Origin: Bacteroidia bacterium
GTDB taxonomy: Bacteria; Bacteroidota; Bacteroidia; Bacteroidales; UBA932
NCBI GenBank assembly: GCA_030537315.1
Contig: JAUNNZ010000013.1
Span: forward strand, 1 to 50,936
Reading direction: 5' to 3'
DNA: 50,936 nucleotides
Positions 34,285 to 42,422 of this stretch are shown one piece after another. Below the pieces are notes generated by a model that saw only the letters and a program-made list of their open reading frames with translations, ran no database searches and was not told the DNA's origin. A program made the position numbers and the translations under genes. Position 1 is the first letter of the stretch, and every line of letters starts with the position of its first letter.

Positions 34285-35661
34285 CTATTTCAGAGACTTC
34301 AGGAATTTGATCTGATAGTCGATCACATCATCGGAGAACACGTTGAAGGCGTTGTAAACGGCACGGTCGCCGTCAAGCTCGTCGGCTGAGCCGGCGCAGT
34401 TCGGCGGCAGCTGCTCGAGGGCCTCCTGAACGGCCTTGTTGGCGGCGTCGTGAATATTGACGCCGAGGCCGACATAAGTCTTGTCGGCGATTGCGAGTGC
34501 ATTCTCCATCTCGAGTCCGTGACGGGCGGCCACGCAGAGTGATGCCATAAGAAGGTACAGGTCTGCTGTACCGTCGGAAGCGCGCCACTCAAAGGTCTGC
34601 TTGAATGAGAAATCGCAGCTGTGAGCCTTCTCAAGAGGGTTTGCGATAGCGGCCATATCGGTGTCGGTCACCCAGCCGAGCGGAACGCGGACAAGCGCGC
34701 TGCGGTTCGAGAACGACCAGCAGAGGGATGTCGGCGCCTCCTGATGAGGGACGAGGCGGCGGAATGAAACCGGACTAGGATTTCCGAAGGCAGGGAGCGA
34801 TGTGCCGAGGTCCATAAGGCCTGCGATGGCCTTGCGGCTGATTTCGGTAAGCTCGCCCTTCTCGGTCATAACCGGCTTGCCATCCTTCGTGAATTTCATA
34901 TGCACGTGGAGACCTGATCCGGCCTTGCCGTCGGTGATCTTCGGAGCGAACGTGAGATCGACGCCGTACTGGTATGCAAGCTGCCACATTATCCATTTTG
35001 CGATCACGAGCTCGTCAGCGGCCTGTTCGATGTCGACAGGGGTGAACTCGATCTCGTTCTGCTCGTATATCTTGCCGTTCTCGGTGAAGTTGCCGACCTC
35101 CGAATGACCGTATTTGACGTGACAGCCCGCCTTTGTGATAAGGCGCATGGCCTCGACGCGGAAATCCGCATACTTGCAGAACGGAGCGCTTTCGTGATAG
35201 CCCCTCTGGTCTGCTATCTTGTAAAGTTCCTCTTCCGGAGCGATGATATAGTACTCAAGCTCTCCCATAGCCTGCATTTCAAGGCCTGTCGACTTCTTGA
35301 AGGCTTCAGACGCCTTGTGAAGGATATAGCGCGGAGCGTTCTCGAAAGGAACCGCGTCACGGGTGAAGAACTCGCAGAGCACGTCCACGGTAGGGACCTC
35401 GTCCTCGAACGGATTGCGGAACGCGGTGGAATAGCGCGGGATGACGTAAAGGTCGCTCTTGCCCGCTTCGATGAACGGGAAGAGGCTGGAACCGTCGACT
35501 CTCTCGCCGGCCTCGAGGAGATTCTCGAGGTGCTCTTTGTCACGGATAACGAAATTAAGGGTCTTGAGACGTCCGTCCCATCCACAATAGTGGAAATTCA
35601 GCACCTCAACCTTCTGGTCGAGACAGTACTTGATGAGCTCAGCTCTAGTTTTAGCAATCAT
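34285..35661 (-). CDS. Glutamine synthetase family protein (GSI-like)
   Basis: A 458-residue cytoplasmic enzyme of the glutamine synthetase superfamily, which ligates ammonia to glutamate or a similar gamma-glutamyl acceptor using ATP. It shows the N-terminal beta-Grasp region, catalytic-domain metal Glu residues in MGELEYYII and NEIEFTP, GSGLHVHM, EAPTSLCW, NRSALVRVP and EWRASDGTADLY. The usual NSYKRL reads VSFRRL and the NPYL of the active-site loop reads DLYL. No NLYDLP adenylylation site is seen, so it is not controlled that way. It overlaps the DAHP synthase gene by ATGA. It could be a true GlnA or a GS-like ligase with another substrate. Confidence 0.85.
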   Translation of the reverse strand: MIAKTRAELIKYCLDQKVEVLNFHYCGWDGRLKTLNFVIRDKEHLENLLEAGERVDGSSLFPFIEAGKSDLYVIPRYSTAFRNPFEDEVPTVDVLCEFFTRDAVPFENAPRYILHKASEAFKKSTGLEMQAMGELEYYIIAPEEELYKIADQRGYHESAPFCKYADFRVEAMRLITKAGCHVKYGHSEVGNFTENGKIYEQNEIEFTPVDIEQAADELVIAKWIMWQLAYQYGVDLTFAPKITDGKAGSGLHVHMKFTKDGKPVMTEKGELTEISRKAIAGLMDLGTSLPAFGNPSPVSFRRLVPHQEAPTSLCWSFSNRSALVRVPLGWVTDTDMAAIANPLEKAHSCDFSFKQTFEWRASDGTADLYLLMASLCVAARHGLEMENALAIADKTYVGLGVNIHDAANKAVQEALEQLPPNCAGSADELDGDRAVYNAFNVFSDDVIDYQIKFLKSLK

Positions 35662-36707
35662 TTTTCAGAGATTATTTTGTTTTGCTCCGCTGCCGAAGCA
35701 TCGTGTATCATATTGAATATCCTTACGAGAAAATCGCCATCAAGCCCGTACGTGGCGCCCAGCTTTTTCGCCGCGCCGAGCAATTCCTCGAAACGGGCAG
35801 ACTGGATAATGGCTATATTCCTCTCTTTCTTATAGTTGCCTATCTCCCTGGATATATCCATACGTTCAGCCAGCAACCGCACAAGATCATCATCCACTGC
35901 ATCTATCCTCGCGCGCATGCCGTCGAGTGCATCATCATTTCCCGCAACCTGTTCGCGGACCGTAAGAGAACCGACAAGTCCGGCGAGAGCGGACGGGGTG
36001 AGCTGCTGCGAAGCATCGCTGAGGGCGCATTGAGGGCGGCAGTGGCTTTCTATCATAAGGCCGTCCATTCCAAGATCAAGCGCCCGCTGGGAGATCTCGG
36101 CGATGAACTCCGTGGAGCCGGCCATGTGCGAAGGGTCGCAGAAGAACGGCAGCTCGGGGAAACGCGTGCGCATCTCGATGGCGTAGCGCCAGTGCGGTGC
36201 GTTCCTGTATCGTATCTTGTCAAACGTGGAGAATCCGCGATGGATTATGCCAAGGTTCCTGACATCCTGCGCACGGAAGCGTTCGATGGCGCCGGTCCAC
36301 AGGCCGAGGTCCGCATTGACCGGATTCTTGACGAGCACCGGCACGTCCGTACCTGAAAGCGACTCCGCTATTTCCTGCACGAGGAAAGGATTGGATGTAG
36401 TGCGCGCGCCTATCCAAAGCATATCGACACCTGCATCAAGACAGGCCTTGACATGTGAGGCGTTCGCCACTTCCGTACAGACTTTCATGCCGGTCTGTTC
36501 CTGAACCTCACGCAGCCACGGAAGTCCTTTCTCCCCTATTCCTTCAAAGCATCCGGGATGGGTGCGCGGCTTCCATATGCCGGCACGGAAGACGCTCACT
36601 CCGAAATCCTTCAGGGCACGCGCGGTAGTCAGGACCTGTTCTTCGCTTTCAGCGCTGCAGGGTCCCGCTATGAGCCATGGACGTATATCATTGAAATATT
36701 CCTTCAT
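35658..36707 (-). CDS. Bifunctional DAHP synthase / chorismate mutase type II
   Basis: A 349-residue fusion acting at both ends of the shikimate pathway. Residues 1 to about 250 are a KDO8P/type I-beta DAHP synthase with IAGPCSAES, FRAGIWKPRTHP, IGARTTSNPF, VKNPV and FCDPSHMAGS, the last carrying metal ligands. Residues about 260-340 are an AroQ-type chorismate mutase helical domain (MRARIDAVDDDLVRLLAERM, then KKERNIAI). The C-terminal mutase is thought to give feedback inhibition by prephenate. In Bacteroides this gene normally lies with pheA and tyrA; here its neighbours are a PAP2 phosphatase gene (3 nt upstream) and a glutamine synthetase (4-nt overlap). Confidence 0.93.
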   Translation of the reverse strand: MKEYFNDIRPWLIAGPCSAESEEQVLTTARALKDFGVSVFRAGIWKPRTHPGCFEGIGEKGLPWLREVQEQTGMKVCTEVANASHVKACLDAGVDMLWIGARTTSNPFLVQEIAESLSGTDVPVLVKNPVNADLGLWTGAIERFRAQDVRNLGIIHRGFSTFDKIRYRNAPHWRYAIEMRTRFPELPFFCDPSHMAGSTEFIAEISQRALDLGMDGLMIESHCRPQCALSDASQQLTPSALAGLVGSLTVREQVAGNDDALDGMRARIDAVDDDLVRLLAERMDISREIGNYKKERNIAIIQSARFEELLGAAKKLGATYGLDGDFLVRIFNMIHDASAAEQNKIISEK

Positions 36708-36710
36708 ACG

Positions 36711-37478
36711 TCAGAATTTCATTGCCAGGGTTCCGCAGAGGGAACCTGAATAAGAATCTACGGAAGGCGCGATGGCAAACTGCATCTTGTCCGGTATCTT
36801 TATGCCGAAAAGGTTCTTGGCCGGCTCGAGCAGCCATCCGCCCACGTGGGCGCAGAGTATGCCGAGTCCGGCGCCGAATATCAGGTCACTGGCCCAATGC
36901 TTGTTGTTGTACAGGCGCATGAACGCGACCGAAGTGGCCAGCGCATAAGCGGCGCCTCCCCACCCCCATCCGTATTCCATACGGACCAGCTCCGCTCCTG
37001 TGAACGCCACGCCGGTGTGACCGGAAGGGAACGATTTGTTGTCAACCCCGTCCGGACGCGGCGAATTGACGATCGCCTTCATTCCGCGCGACAGGATTGC
37101 AAGGGATGCATATGAAATTCCGGTTTCGATGAAACGGTCTATCCAGTGATGCTCCGTCGGCACTCCGGCGAAGCCGAGGCCAAGGTCCATCGCCAGCGGG
37201 GCGTACTGTATGTAATTGTCGAAATCCCTGTACGGCTTGTCGCCGCGCCAGTCTTCCGTCGCCCACTTGCGGATACCTTCATCGAATGAATCGTGACCGA
37301 AGCAATGTATGAGGACACCGGTGGTGACAAGTGCCGCAGGAGCTATGATCTGCCGGGCGTCAAAATCCGATGACAGTTTCACTTTCGTGACTGCCAGGGT
37401 GTCCACCCTGTATGCGAACTGGGCCTGCGACGGCAGGCACAGCAGCACAGTCATTATTGCAAAAAGAATTCTTCTCAT
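36711..37478 (-). CDS. Periplasmic PAP2-superfamily lipid phosphatase
   Basis: A 255-residue protein with a signal peptide (residues 1 to about 20) and a PAP2 core. All three phosphatase motifs are visible: KAIVNSPRPDG, SFPSGHT and the HWASDLI segment carrying the final His-Asp. Some helices are hydrophobic (for example ALATSVAFMRLY), consistent with membrane contact. PAP2 enzymes dephosphorylate undecaprenyl pyrophosphate, phosphatidate or lipid A. The substrate is not shown. It is the first gene of an operon with the DAHP synthase and glutamine synthetase genes, 3 nt apart. Its promoter is the minus-strand half of the divergent pair at 37499-37516. Confidence 0.9.
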   Translation of the reverse strand: MRRILFAIMTVLLCLPSQAQFAYRVDTLAVTKVKLSSDFDARQIIAPAALVTTGVLIHCFGHDSFDEGIRKWATEDWRGDKPYRDFDNYIQYAPLAMDLGLGFAGVPTEHHWIDRFIETGISYASLAILSRGMKAIVNSPRPDGVDNKSFPSGHTGVAFTGAELVRMEYGWGWGGAAYALATSVAFMRLYNNKHWASDLIFGAGLGILCAHVGGWLLEPAKNLFGIKIPDKMQFAIAPSVDSYSGSLCGTLAMKF

Positions 37479-37498
37479 CGGTTCCGGTGTAAATCAAG

Positions 37499-37516
37499 CA
37501 AAAATAACTATTTTTG
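37499..37516. promoter_or_regulatory. Back-to-back divergent -7 boxes (PAP2 gene and rnhA)
   Basis: The minus box TATTTTTG (37506-37499) and the plus box TATTTTTG (37509-37516) are separated by 2 nt, forming an imperfect palindrome. The rnhA ATG (37523) is 6 nt after its box, predicting a leaderless mRNA; the PAP2 gene would have a leader of about 15 nt. Confidence 0.6.
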
Positions 37517-37522
37517 TAGAGT

Positions 37523-38008
37523 ATGACAAATCGGCAGACCATATTCCTCTTCACGGACGGCGCGGCCAGCGGCAATCCCGGTCCGGGAGGCTACGGAGTG
37601 GTTCTGAAGTGCGGCGAAGCTCGGAAGGAGATTTCCGGAGGATTCGCCCGCACCACCAACAACAGGATGGAACTTCTGGCCGTCATCATCGGGCTGGAGG
37701 CGATAAAGTGGGAGAAGGCGGAAGTGGAGGTATGGAGCGACAGCACCTATGTCGTGAAAGCCATCACTGAAGGATGGCTCGAAGGATGGATAGCGAAGAA
37801 CTGGAAGAAGGTCAAGAACACCGACCTCTGGCAGAGATTCCTGCCGCTGTACCGGGCCCACCACGTCACTTTCCATTGGCTGAAGGGACACGCCGGCCAC
37901 CCGGAGAACGAGCGCTGCGACCGACTTGCGGTAGCCGCCTACTCCCAGCCCGGCCTGCCGGAAGACGAGGGATACATTACTAAGGAAGAAGAAACAAATT
38001 TATTCTAG
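37523..38008 (+). CDS. rnhA: Ribonuclease HI
   Basis: A 161-residue nuclease that cuts the RNA strand of RNA-DNA hybrids, removing primers and R-loops. The catalytic carboxylates are D12 ([14 protein letters not shown]), E50 (NNRMELLAV), D73 (WSDSTYV) and D133 (NERCDRLA), with catalytic-loop H123 in KGHAGH. The basic handle region [16 protein letters not shown] is present, as in E. coli type RNase HI. Start at ATG 37523, 2 nt upstream of pdxA at its 3' end. Two-gene operon with pdxA. Confidence 0.95.
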   Translation: MTNRQTIFLFTDGAASGNPGPGGYGVVLKCGEARKEISGGFARTTNNRMELLAVIIGLEAIKWEKAEVEVWSDSTYVVKAITEGWLEGWIAKNWKKVKNTDLWQRFLPLYRAHHVTFHWLKGHAGHPENERCDRLAVAAYSQPGLPEDEGYITKEEETNLF

Positions 38009-38010
38009 AT

Positions 38011-39108
38011 ATGCAGAACGACAAGATAATTGTGGGCATAACCCAGGGCGATTCCAACGGCATCGGCTACGAAGTCATAATCAAGGCCCTCGCGGACCCG
38101 CGCATACTCGAGCAGTTCACCCCCGTGATCTACGGCTCGTCAAAACTCTTCGGCTTTTACCGCAAGACCATTCCTGAAATAGAGCAGATGGACACCAATG
38201 CCATCAATTCCGCCTCGGAGGCACATCCGAAAAGGATCAACATAGTGAACTGTCTCCCGGAGAGCACCTATGCCGAACCCGGCCAGGCGACACCAGAATC
38301 CGCCAAGGGCGCGATCACCGCTCTCGACGTCGCCGTCCGCGAACTCAAGGAAGGCAAGATCGACGTGCTCGTGACCGGCCCGATCAACAAGAAAGCGATG
38401 TCAAACGAAGGCTTCGGCTTCCCGGGCCACACCGAATACATCCAGAACGCCTTCGGCGTGAAGGACGTGCTGATGTTCATGGTCAGTCACCGTCTCCGTC
38501 TCGCCGTAGTCACCGGCCACATCCCTCTCAAGGATGTCTGCAAGAACATTTCAGAAGAGAAGATACTCAGCAAACTGCGTCTTATGAACGCATCGCTCAA
38601 GCAGGACTTCGTCATCGACCAGCCGCGCATAGCAGTGCTCAGCCTCAACCCGCACAGCGGCGACGGCGGCCTGCTCGGTACCGAGGAGCAGGACATCATC
38701 ATCCCTGCCATCAAGAAAGCCAATGAGGAAGGCATCCTCGCCTTCGGCCCGTTCTCCCCTGACGGTTATTTCGGCCTCGGCCACTACGAGAACTTCGATG
38801 CGACGCTTGCAATGTATCACGACCAGGGCCTCTCACCTTTCAAGGCGCTCTCATTCGAGGACGGCGTCAACTTCACCGCAGGCCTTCCGGTCATCCGCAC
38901 ATCCCCTGACCACGGCACCGCATTCGAGATGGCAGGCCGCGACGAGGCCGACCCGCGCTCGATGCGCGCCGCCATCTTCCAGGCCATCGACATCTACCGC
39001 AACCGGCTAGACTGGCAGGACCTCCAGGACGGCAAGATCGATCCGAAATTCCTCGAGACCCGGGACAAATCCGACCGCGAACGCCCGGGGCGTCCGCAGA
39101 TAGCATAA
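38011..39108 (+). CDS. pdxA: 4-hydroxythreonine-4-phosphate dehydrogenase
   Basis: A 365-residue enzyme that oxidises 4-phosphohydroxy-L-threonine, giving 3-amino-2-oxopropyl phosphate for PdxJ in DXP-dependent vitamin B6 synthesis. Family motifs are GDSNGIGYEVI near the N terminus, the metal-binding His of FPGHTEYI, SLNPHSGDGG and YHDQGLSPFKAL, plus RTSPDHGTAFEMAG. It ends in the bidirectional terminator, its stop codon forming part of the stem. PdxB, two steps earlier, is at 11503-12636. The pair shows that this organism uses the DXP-dependent route. Confidence 0.95.
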   Translation: MQNDKIIVGITQGDSNGIGYEVIIKALADPRILEQFTPVIYGSSKLFGFYRKTIPEIEQMDTNAINSASEAHPKRINIVNCLPESTYAEPGQATPESAKGAITALDVAVRELKEGKIDVLVTGPINKKAMSNEGFGFPGHTEYIQNAFGVKDVLMFMVSHRLRLAVVTGHIPLKDVCKNISEEKILSKLRLMNASLKQDFVIDQPRIAVLSLNPHSGDGGLLGTEEQDIIIPAIKKANEEGILAFGPFSPDGYFGLGHYENFDATLAMYHDQGLSPFKALSFEDGVNFTAGLPVIRTSPDHGTAFEMAGRDEADPRSMRAAIFQAIDIYRNRLDWQDLQDGKIDPKFLETRDKSDRERPGRPQIA

Positions 39109-39140
39109 AAAAGGCAGCGCAGATGCGCTGCCTTTTTTAT
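39105..39140. terminator. Bidirectional intrinsic terminator shared by pdxA and trpS
   Basis: A perfect 17-bp inverted repeat (39105-39121 with 39124-39140) has a GC core flanked by A6 and T6 tracts, so it works as a terminator from either side. It contains the stop codons of both pdxA (39106-39108) and trpS (39139-39137). Confidence 0.93.
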
Positions 39141-40282
39141 TTGCTGTACTTTGCTGACTGCTCGGCGATCAGGGCGTCCAGGACACCCGGGTCGAAGTAG
39201 TTGATGCGCATCGAGCGCTTGACGGCTGCAAGGGTGTCGGCAGCTTCGGCGCGCGCGATTTCTGAGCCCTTGCGGAGAACCTCATAGACATAAGGTATAT
39301 TCTTCTCCAGCTCGTGACGGCGGGCGCGGATAGGCTCGAGCGTGTCATTGAGAACGGCGTTCAGGAAGCTCTTGATCATCATGTCGCCAAGGCCGCCGGC
39401 CTGGTACTGTGCCTTGACCTCGTCGAGGCTGTTGAACTCGAAGCTGACCTTCTTGCCTACGAAGCACTCGCGGAATTTCGCAAAATGCTCCGGCTTGCAG
39501 AATGCATCCAGATAGGTGAATACCGTATTGCCCTCGACGTGGCCCGGATCGGAAACCTGAAGATGGAGAGGGTCGGTATACATTCCCTTGACCTTCGCCC
39601 ATACCTCCTCGGCTGAATCCGAAAGATAGATGCAGTTGCCGAGCGACTTGCTCATCTTGGCCTTTCCGTCGGTGCCGGGAAGGCGGAGGCAGGCGGCATT
39701 GTCCGGAAGCAGCATTTCAGGCATCACGAGAGTCTCGCCGTAAACGGTGTTGAACTTGTGGACAATCTCGCGGGTCTGCTCTATCATAGGAGCCTGATCC
39801 TCACCTACAGGCACTGTCGTGGCCTTGAAGGCGGTGATGTCGGCCGCCTGAGAGATAGGATAGCAGAAGAATCCGACAGGGGTGCCGGCCTTGTTGTCGG
39901 CCTCGTCGGAATCGTTGAATCCGCGCATCTGGATCTCGGCCTTGACGGTCGGATTGCGCTGAAGGCGCTGCACCGTTACGAGATTGTTGTAGAAGAATGT
40001 GAGCTCGGTGAGCTCGCTTACCTGCGACTGGATGAAGATGCAGGCCTTCTCGGGATCGAGACCGGCTGAAAGATAATCCAGCGCGACTTCTATGATGTTC
40101 TGGCGGACTTTCTCAGGATTGTCGGCATTGTCCGTCAACGCCTGGGCGTCCGCTATCATAATGAATATCTTTTCGTACTTGCCGCTGTTCTGAAGCTCCA
40201 CGCGGCGGCGGAGAGAGCCGACATAGTGGCCAATATGAAGGCGGCCGGTCGGCCGGTCGCCTGTAAGTATCACTTTTCCCAT
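39137..40282 (-). CDS. trpS: Tryptophanyl-tRNA synthetase
   Basis: A 381-residue class Ic synthetase charging tRNA-Trp. HIGH is at residues 16-19 ([10 protein letters not shown]) and KMSKS near residue 208 ([10 protein letters not shown]). The segment [17 protein letters not shown] is the tryptophan/ATP pocket region typical of bacterial TrpRS. Longer than the 334-residue E. coli enzyme, with extra length in the middle and C terminus. Its start overlaps the recA stop (TGATG), so it is translated from a recA-trpS message and could be induced along with recA. Confidence 0.95.
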   Translation of the reverse strand: MGKVILTGDRPTGRLHIGHYVGSLRRRVELQNSGKYEKIFIMIADAQALTDNADNPEKVRQNIIEVALDYLSAGLDPEKACIFIQSQVSELTELTFFYNNLVTVQRLQRNPTVKAEIQMRGFNDSDEADNKAGTPVGFFCYPISQAADITAFKATTVPVGEDQAPMIEQTREIVHKFNTVYGETLVMPEMLLPDNAACLRLPGTDGKAKMSKSLGNCIYLSDSAEEVWAKVKGMYTDPLHLQVSDPGHVEGNTVFTYLDAFCKPEHFAKFRECFVGKKVSFEFNSLDEVKAQYQAGGLGDMMIKSFLNAVLNDTLEPIRARRHELEKNIPYVYEVLRKGSEIARAEAADTLAAVKRSMRINYFDPGVLDALIAEQSAKYSK

Positions 40283-41310
40283 CAGTCTTTTACGGATTTA
40301 AGAGCTTCGCGGACCTGGGCTTCGATCTCCTCGCAAAGCTCGGTGTTGTCCTTGAGAAGCTGTTTAAGTGCGGCTATACCCTGTGCAAGCTTGTTTTCCT
40401 TGTAGCTGAACCAGCTGCCGCTCTTGTGTATGATATCGAACTCCACTGCAAGGTCGGCGATTTCGGCTACGTGGGAGATACCTTCTCCGTAAACGATGTC
40501 GAACTCGGCCTTCTTGAACGGCGGAGCCATCTTGTTCTTTACGACCTTGACCTTGGTGCGGTTGCCGAGGGCCTCCTCACCATCCTTGATCTGTGTGGTC
40601 CTGCGGACGTCGATGCGCACGGAGGCATAGAACTTCAGCGCATTGCCGCCGGTGGTTGTCTCAGGGTTGCCGAACATCACGCCGATCTTCTCGCGGAGCT
40701 GGTTGATGAAGATGCAGCAGGTGTTCGTCTTGGCGATGTTCGCCGTAAGCTTCCTGAGCGCCTGGCTCATCAGGCGGGCCTGGAGGCCGACCTTGTTGTC
40801 GCCCATCTCGCCTTCGATCTCAGCTTTCGGCGTAAGCGCCGCCACGGAGTCGATGACCACGATGTCAACCGCTCCCGAGCGGATGAGGTTGTCGGCGATC
40901 TCGAGAGCCTGCTCTCCGTTGTCCGGCTGGGAAACGAGGAGAGTCTCGAGGTTTACTCCGAGAGCCTGTGCGTATGTGCGGTCGAAAGCATGCTCGGCAT
41001 CGATCATAGCCGCGATGCCGCCCTGCTTCTGCGCCTCTGCGATAGCGTGGATCGCAAGGGTCGTCTTACCGCTTGATTCCGGTCCGTAGATCTCGATGAT
41101 ACGGCCGCGCGGATAACCGCCGATGCCGAGTGCGTGGTCGAGCGCCACGGAGCCGCTAGGAATAACCTGGACATCCCATTCTGGCTGATCTCCCAACTTC
41201 ATGATCGTTCCTTTCCCGAAATCCTTCTCAATCTTGTCGATCGTGGCCTGAAGCGCCTTCAGTTTCGCGGCGTTGACTTCATTGGCCTTTACTTCAACTT
41301 CTTTAGCCAT
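40282..41310 (-). CDS. recA: Recombinase RecA
   Basis: A 342-residue recombinase that coats single-stranded DNA, drives strand exchange and activates self-cleavage of LexA/UmuD-type proteins. Walker A is GPESSGKTT (about residues 74-82), with the Walker B segment [12 protein letters not shown], the L1/L2 DNA-binding loops ([22 protein letters not shown]) and [12 protein letters not shown]. Full length for the family. Promoter on the minus strand at 41370-41363, with a leader of about 47 nt that starts with a hairpin. The downstream partner trpS is unusual; recX is 2.8 kb away rather than adjacent. Confidence 0.98.
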   Translation of the reverse strand: MAKEVEVKANEVNAAKLKALQATIDKIEKDFGKGTIMKLGDQPEWDVQVIPSGSVALDHALGIGGYPRGRIIEIYGPESSGKTTLAIHAIAEAQKQGGIAAMIDAEHAFDRTYAQALGVNLETLLVSQPDNGEQALEIADNLIRSGAVDIVVIDSVAALTPKAEIEGEMGDNKVGLQARLMSQALRKLTANIAKTNTCCIFINQLREKIGVMFGNPETTTGGNALKFYASVRIDVRRTTQIKDGEEALGNRTKVKVVKNKMAPPFKKAEFDIVYGEGISHVAEIADLAVEFDIIHKSGSWFSYKENKLAQGIAALKQLLKDNTELCEEIEAQVREALKSVKD

Positions 41311-41336
41311 AATGTTTTAATTTATTAGTTTCAAGG

Positions 41337-41356
41337 CCGCCAATTCGTTTTGGCGG
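41337..41356 (-). promoter_or_regulatory. Hairpin/dyad at the 5' end of the recA leader
   Basis: A 7-bp perfect inverted repeat, CCGCCAA-N6-TTGGCGG, spans 41337-41356. It would form at the extreme 5' end of the predicted recA transcript (start near 41357). It could stabilise the mRNA, or the 20-bp dyad in DNA could be an operator for a damage-response regulator just downstream of the start. Confidence 0.5.
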
Positions 41357-41362
41357 TAACTA

Positions 41363-41391
41363 CAAATATAAGACAAAAAATTGTAATTTTG
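41363..41391. promoter_or_regulatory. Divergent promoters of recA and rlmN
   Basis: The minus-strand -7 box TATATTTG is at 41370-41363 for recA. The plus-strand -7 box TAATTTTG is at 41384-41391 for rlmN and ends 5 nt before ATG 41397, predicting a leaderless rlmN message. Clear -33 elements at standard spacing are not seen for either. Confidence 0.6.
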
Positions 41392-41396
41392 TAAGC

Positions 41397-42413
41397 ATGA
41401 AAGACAAGTTGCTGGGAAAGAATCTTACGGAGCTCAAGGAGGCCGCCGCATCCTGCGGACTGAAGCCGTTCGTCGGCAAGCAGCTGGCCGAATGGATGTA
41501 CCAGAAGCGCGTCCGCAGCTGGGACGCGATGACCAACATTTCGAAGGACTCGAAGGCAAAGCTCCAGGAGTCTTTCGAACTCGGCACGGCCGCACCCATA
41601 GGCGAAGCGCTCTCCTCCGACGGCACACGCAAATACCTCTTCCCCGTATCGGAAAGCCAGGCCGTGGAGTCCGTGATGATTCCTGACGACGACCGCAAGA
41701 CCCTCTGCGTCAGTTCGCAGGCGGGCTGCAAGATGGGTTGCAGATTCTGTATGACAGGCCGCCAGGGATGGCACGGCAACCTCGACGCCGGCGATATCCT
41801 CAACCAGTTCATAAGCATAGAAGAATCTCTGGAACTCACCAACACGGTCTTCATGGGAATGGGCGAGCCTCTCGACAACTACGACGCCGTGGCAAAGGCA
41901 ATAGAGATACTTACGGCTGACTGGGGCTTCGGCTGGAGCCCGAAGCGCATCACGCTCAGCACCATAGGCGTCCTTCCAAAGCTTCGCAGATATCTTGACG
42001 AGCAGCACTGCCATCTTGCAGTCAGCCTCCACAATCCCTTCCCGGAAGAGCGTCTGCAGATGATGCCTGTCCAGAAGGCCTGGCCAATCCAGGAAGTGCT
42101 GGACCTTATACGCCAGTACGACTTCAGCGGCCAGCGGCGCGTAAGCTTCGAATACACGATGTTCGCCGGATTCAACGACGACAAACTTCACGCCGACGCG
42201 CTCATCCGACTCCTCAAAGGCATCGAATGCCGCGTCAACCTCATCCGTTTCCACAAAATCCCTGATTTCCCTTACGAATGCGCTTCCGACAAGGCGATGG
42301 CCGCGTTCAGGGACAGACTGAACAACAACGGCATAACCTGCACGATACGGTCATCCAGGGGCGAGGACATCCTCGCCGCCTGCGGAATGCTTGCCGGTCA
42401 GCAGGCAAGATAA
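41397..42413 (+). CDS. rlmN: 23S rRNA (adenine-2503)-C2 methyltransferase
   Basis: A 338-residue radical-SAM enzyme that methylates A2503 of 23S rRNA and A37 of some tRNAs. The CxxxCxxC cluster motif is C111-C115-C118 (GCKMGCRFCMTG), and the mechanistic Cys that forms the protein-RNA link is C329 in AACGML. GMGEPLDN, the SAM-binding GxGE segment, is present. Length is normal, slightly shorter than in E. coli. The Cfr resistance enzymes belong to the same family, but the sequence pattern and its housekeeping setting beside recA fit RlmN. Confidence 0.94.
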   Translation: MKDKLLGKNLTELKEAAASCGLKPFVGKQLAEWMYQKRVRSWDAMTNISKDSKAKLQESFELGTAAPIGEALSSDGTRKYLFPVSESQAVESVMIPDDDRKTLCVSSQAGCKMGCRFCMTGRQGWHGNLDAGDILNQFISIEESLELTNTVFMGMGEPLDNYDAVAKAIEILTADWGFGWSPKRITLSTIGVLPKLRRYLDEQHCHLAVSLHNPFPEERLQMMPVQKAWPIQEVLDLIRQYDFSGQRRVSFEYTMFAGFNDDKLHADALIRLLKGIECRVNLIRFHKIPDFPYECASDKAMAAFRDRLNNNGITCTIRSSRGEDILAACGMLAGQQAR

Positions 42414-42422
42414 ACCGGATCG

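Noticed and set aside
41331-42254. A 307-codon open frame on the minus strand over rlmN
   Set aside because: rlmN is intact with its radical-SAM Cys residues. The antisense frame also runs across the recA promoter region and has no domain.
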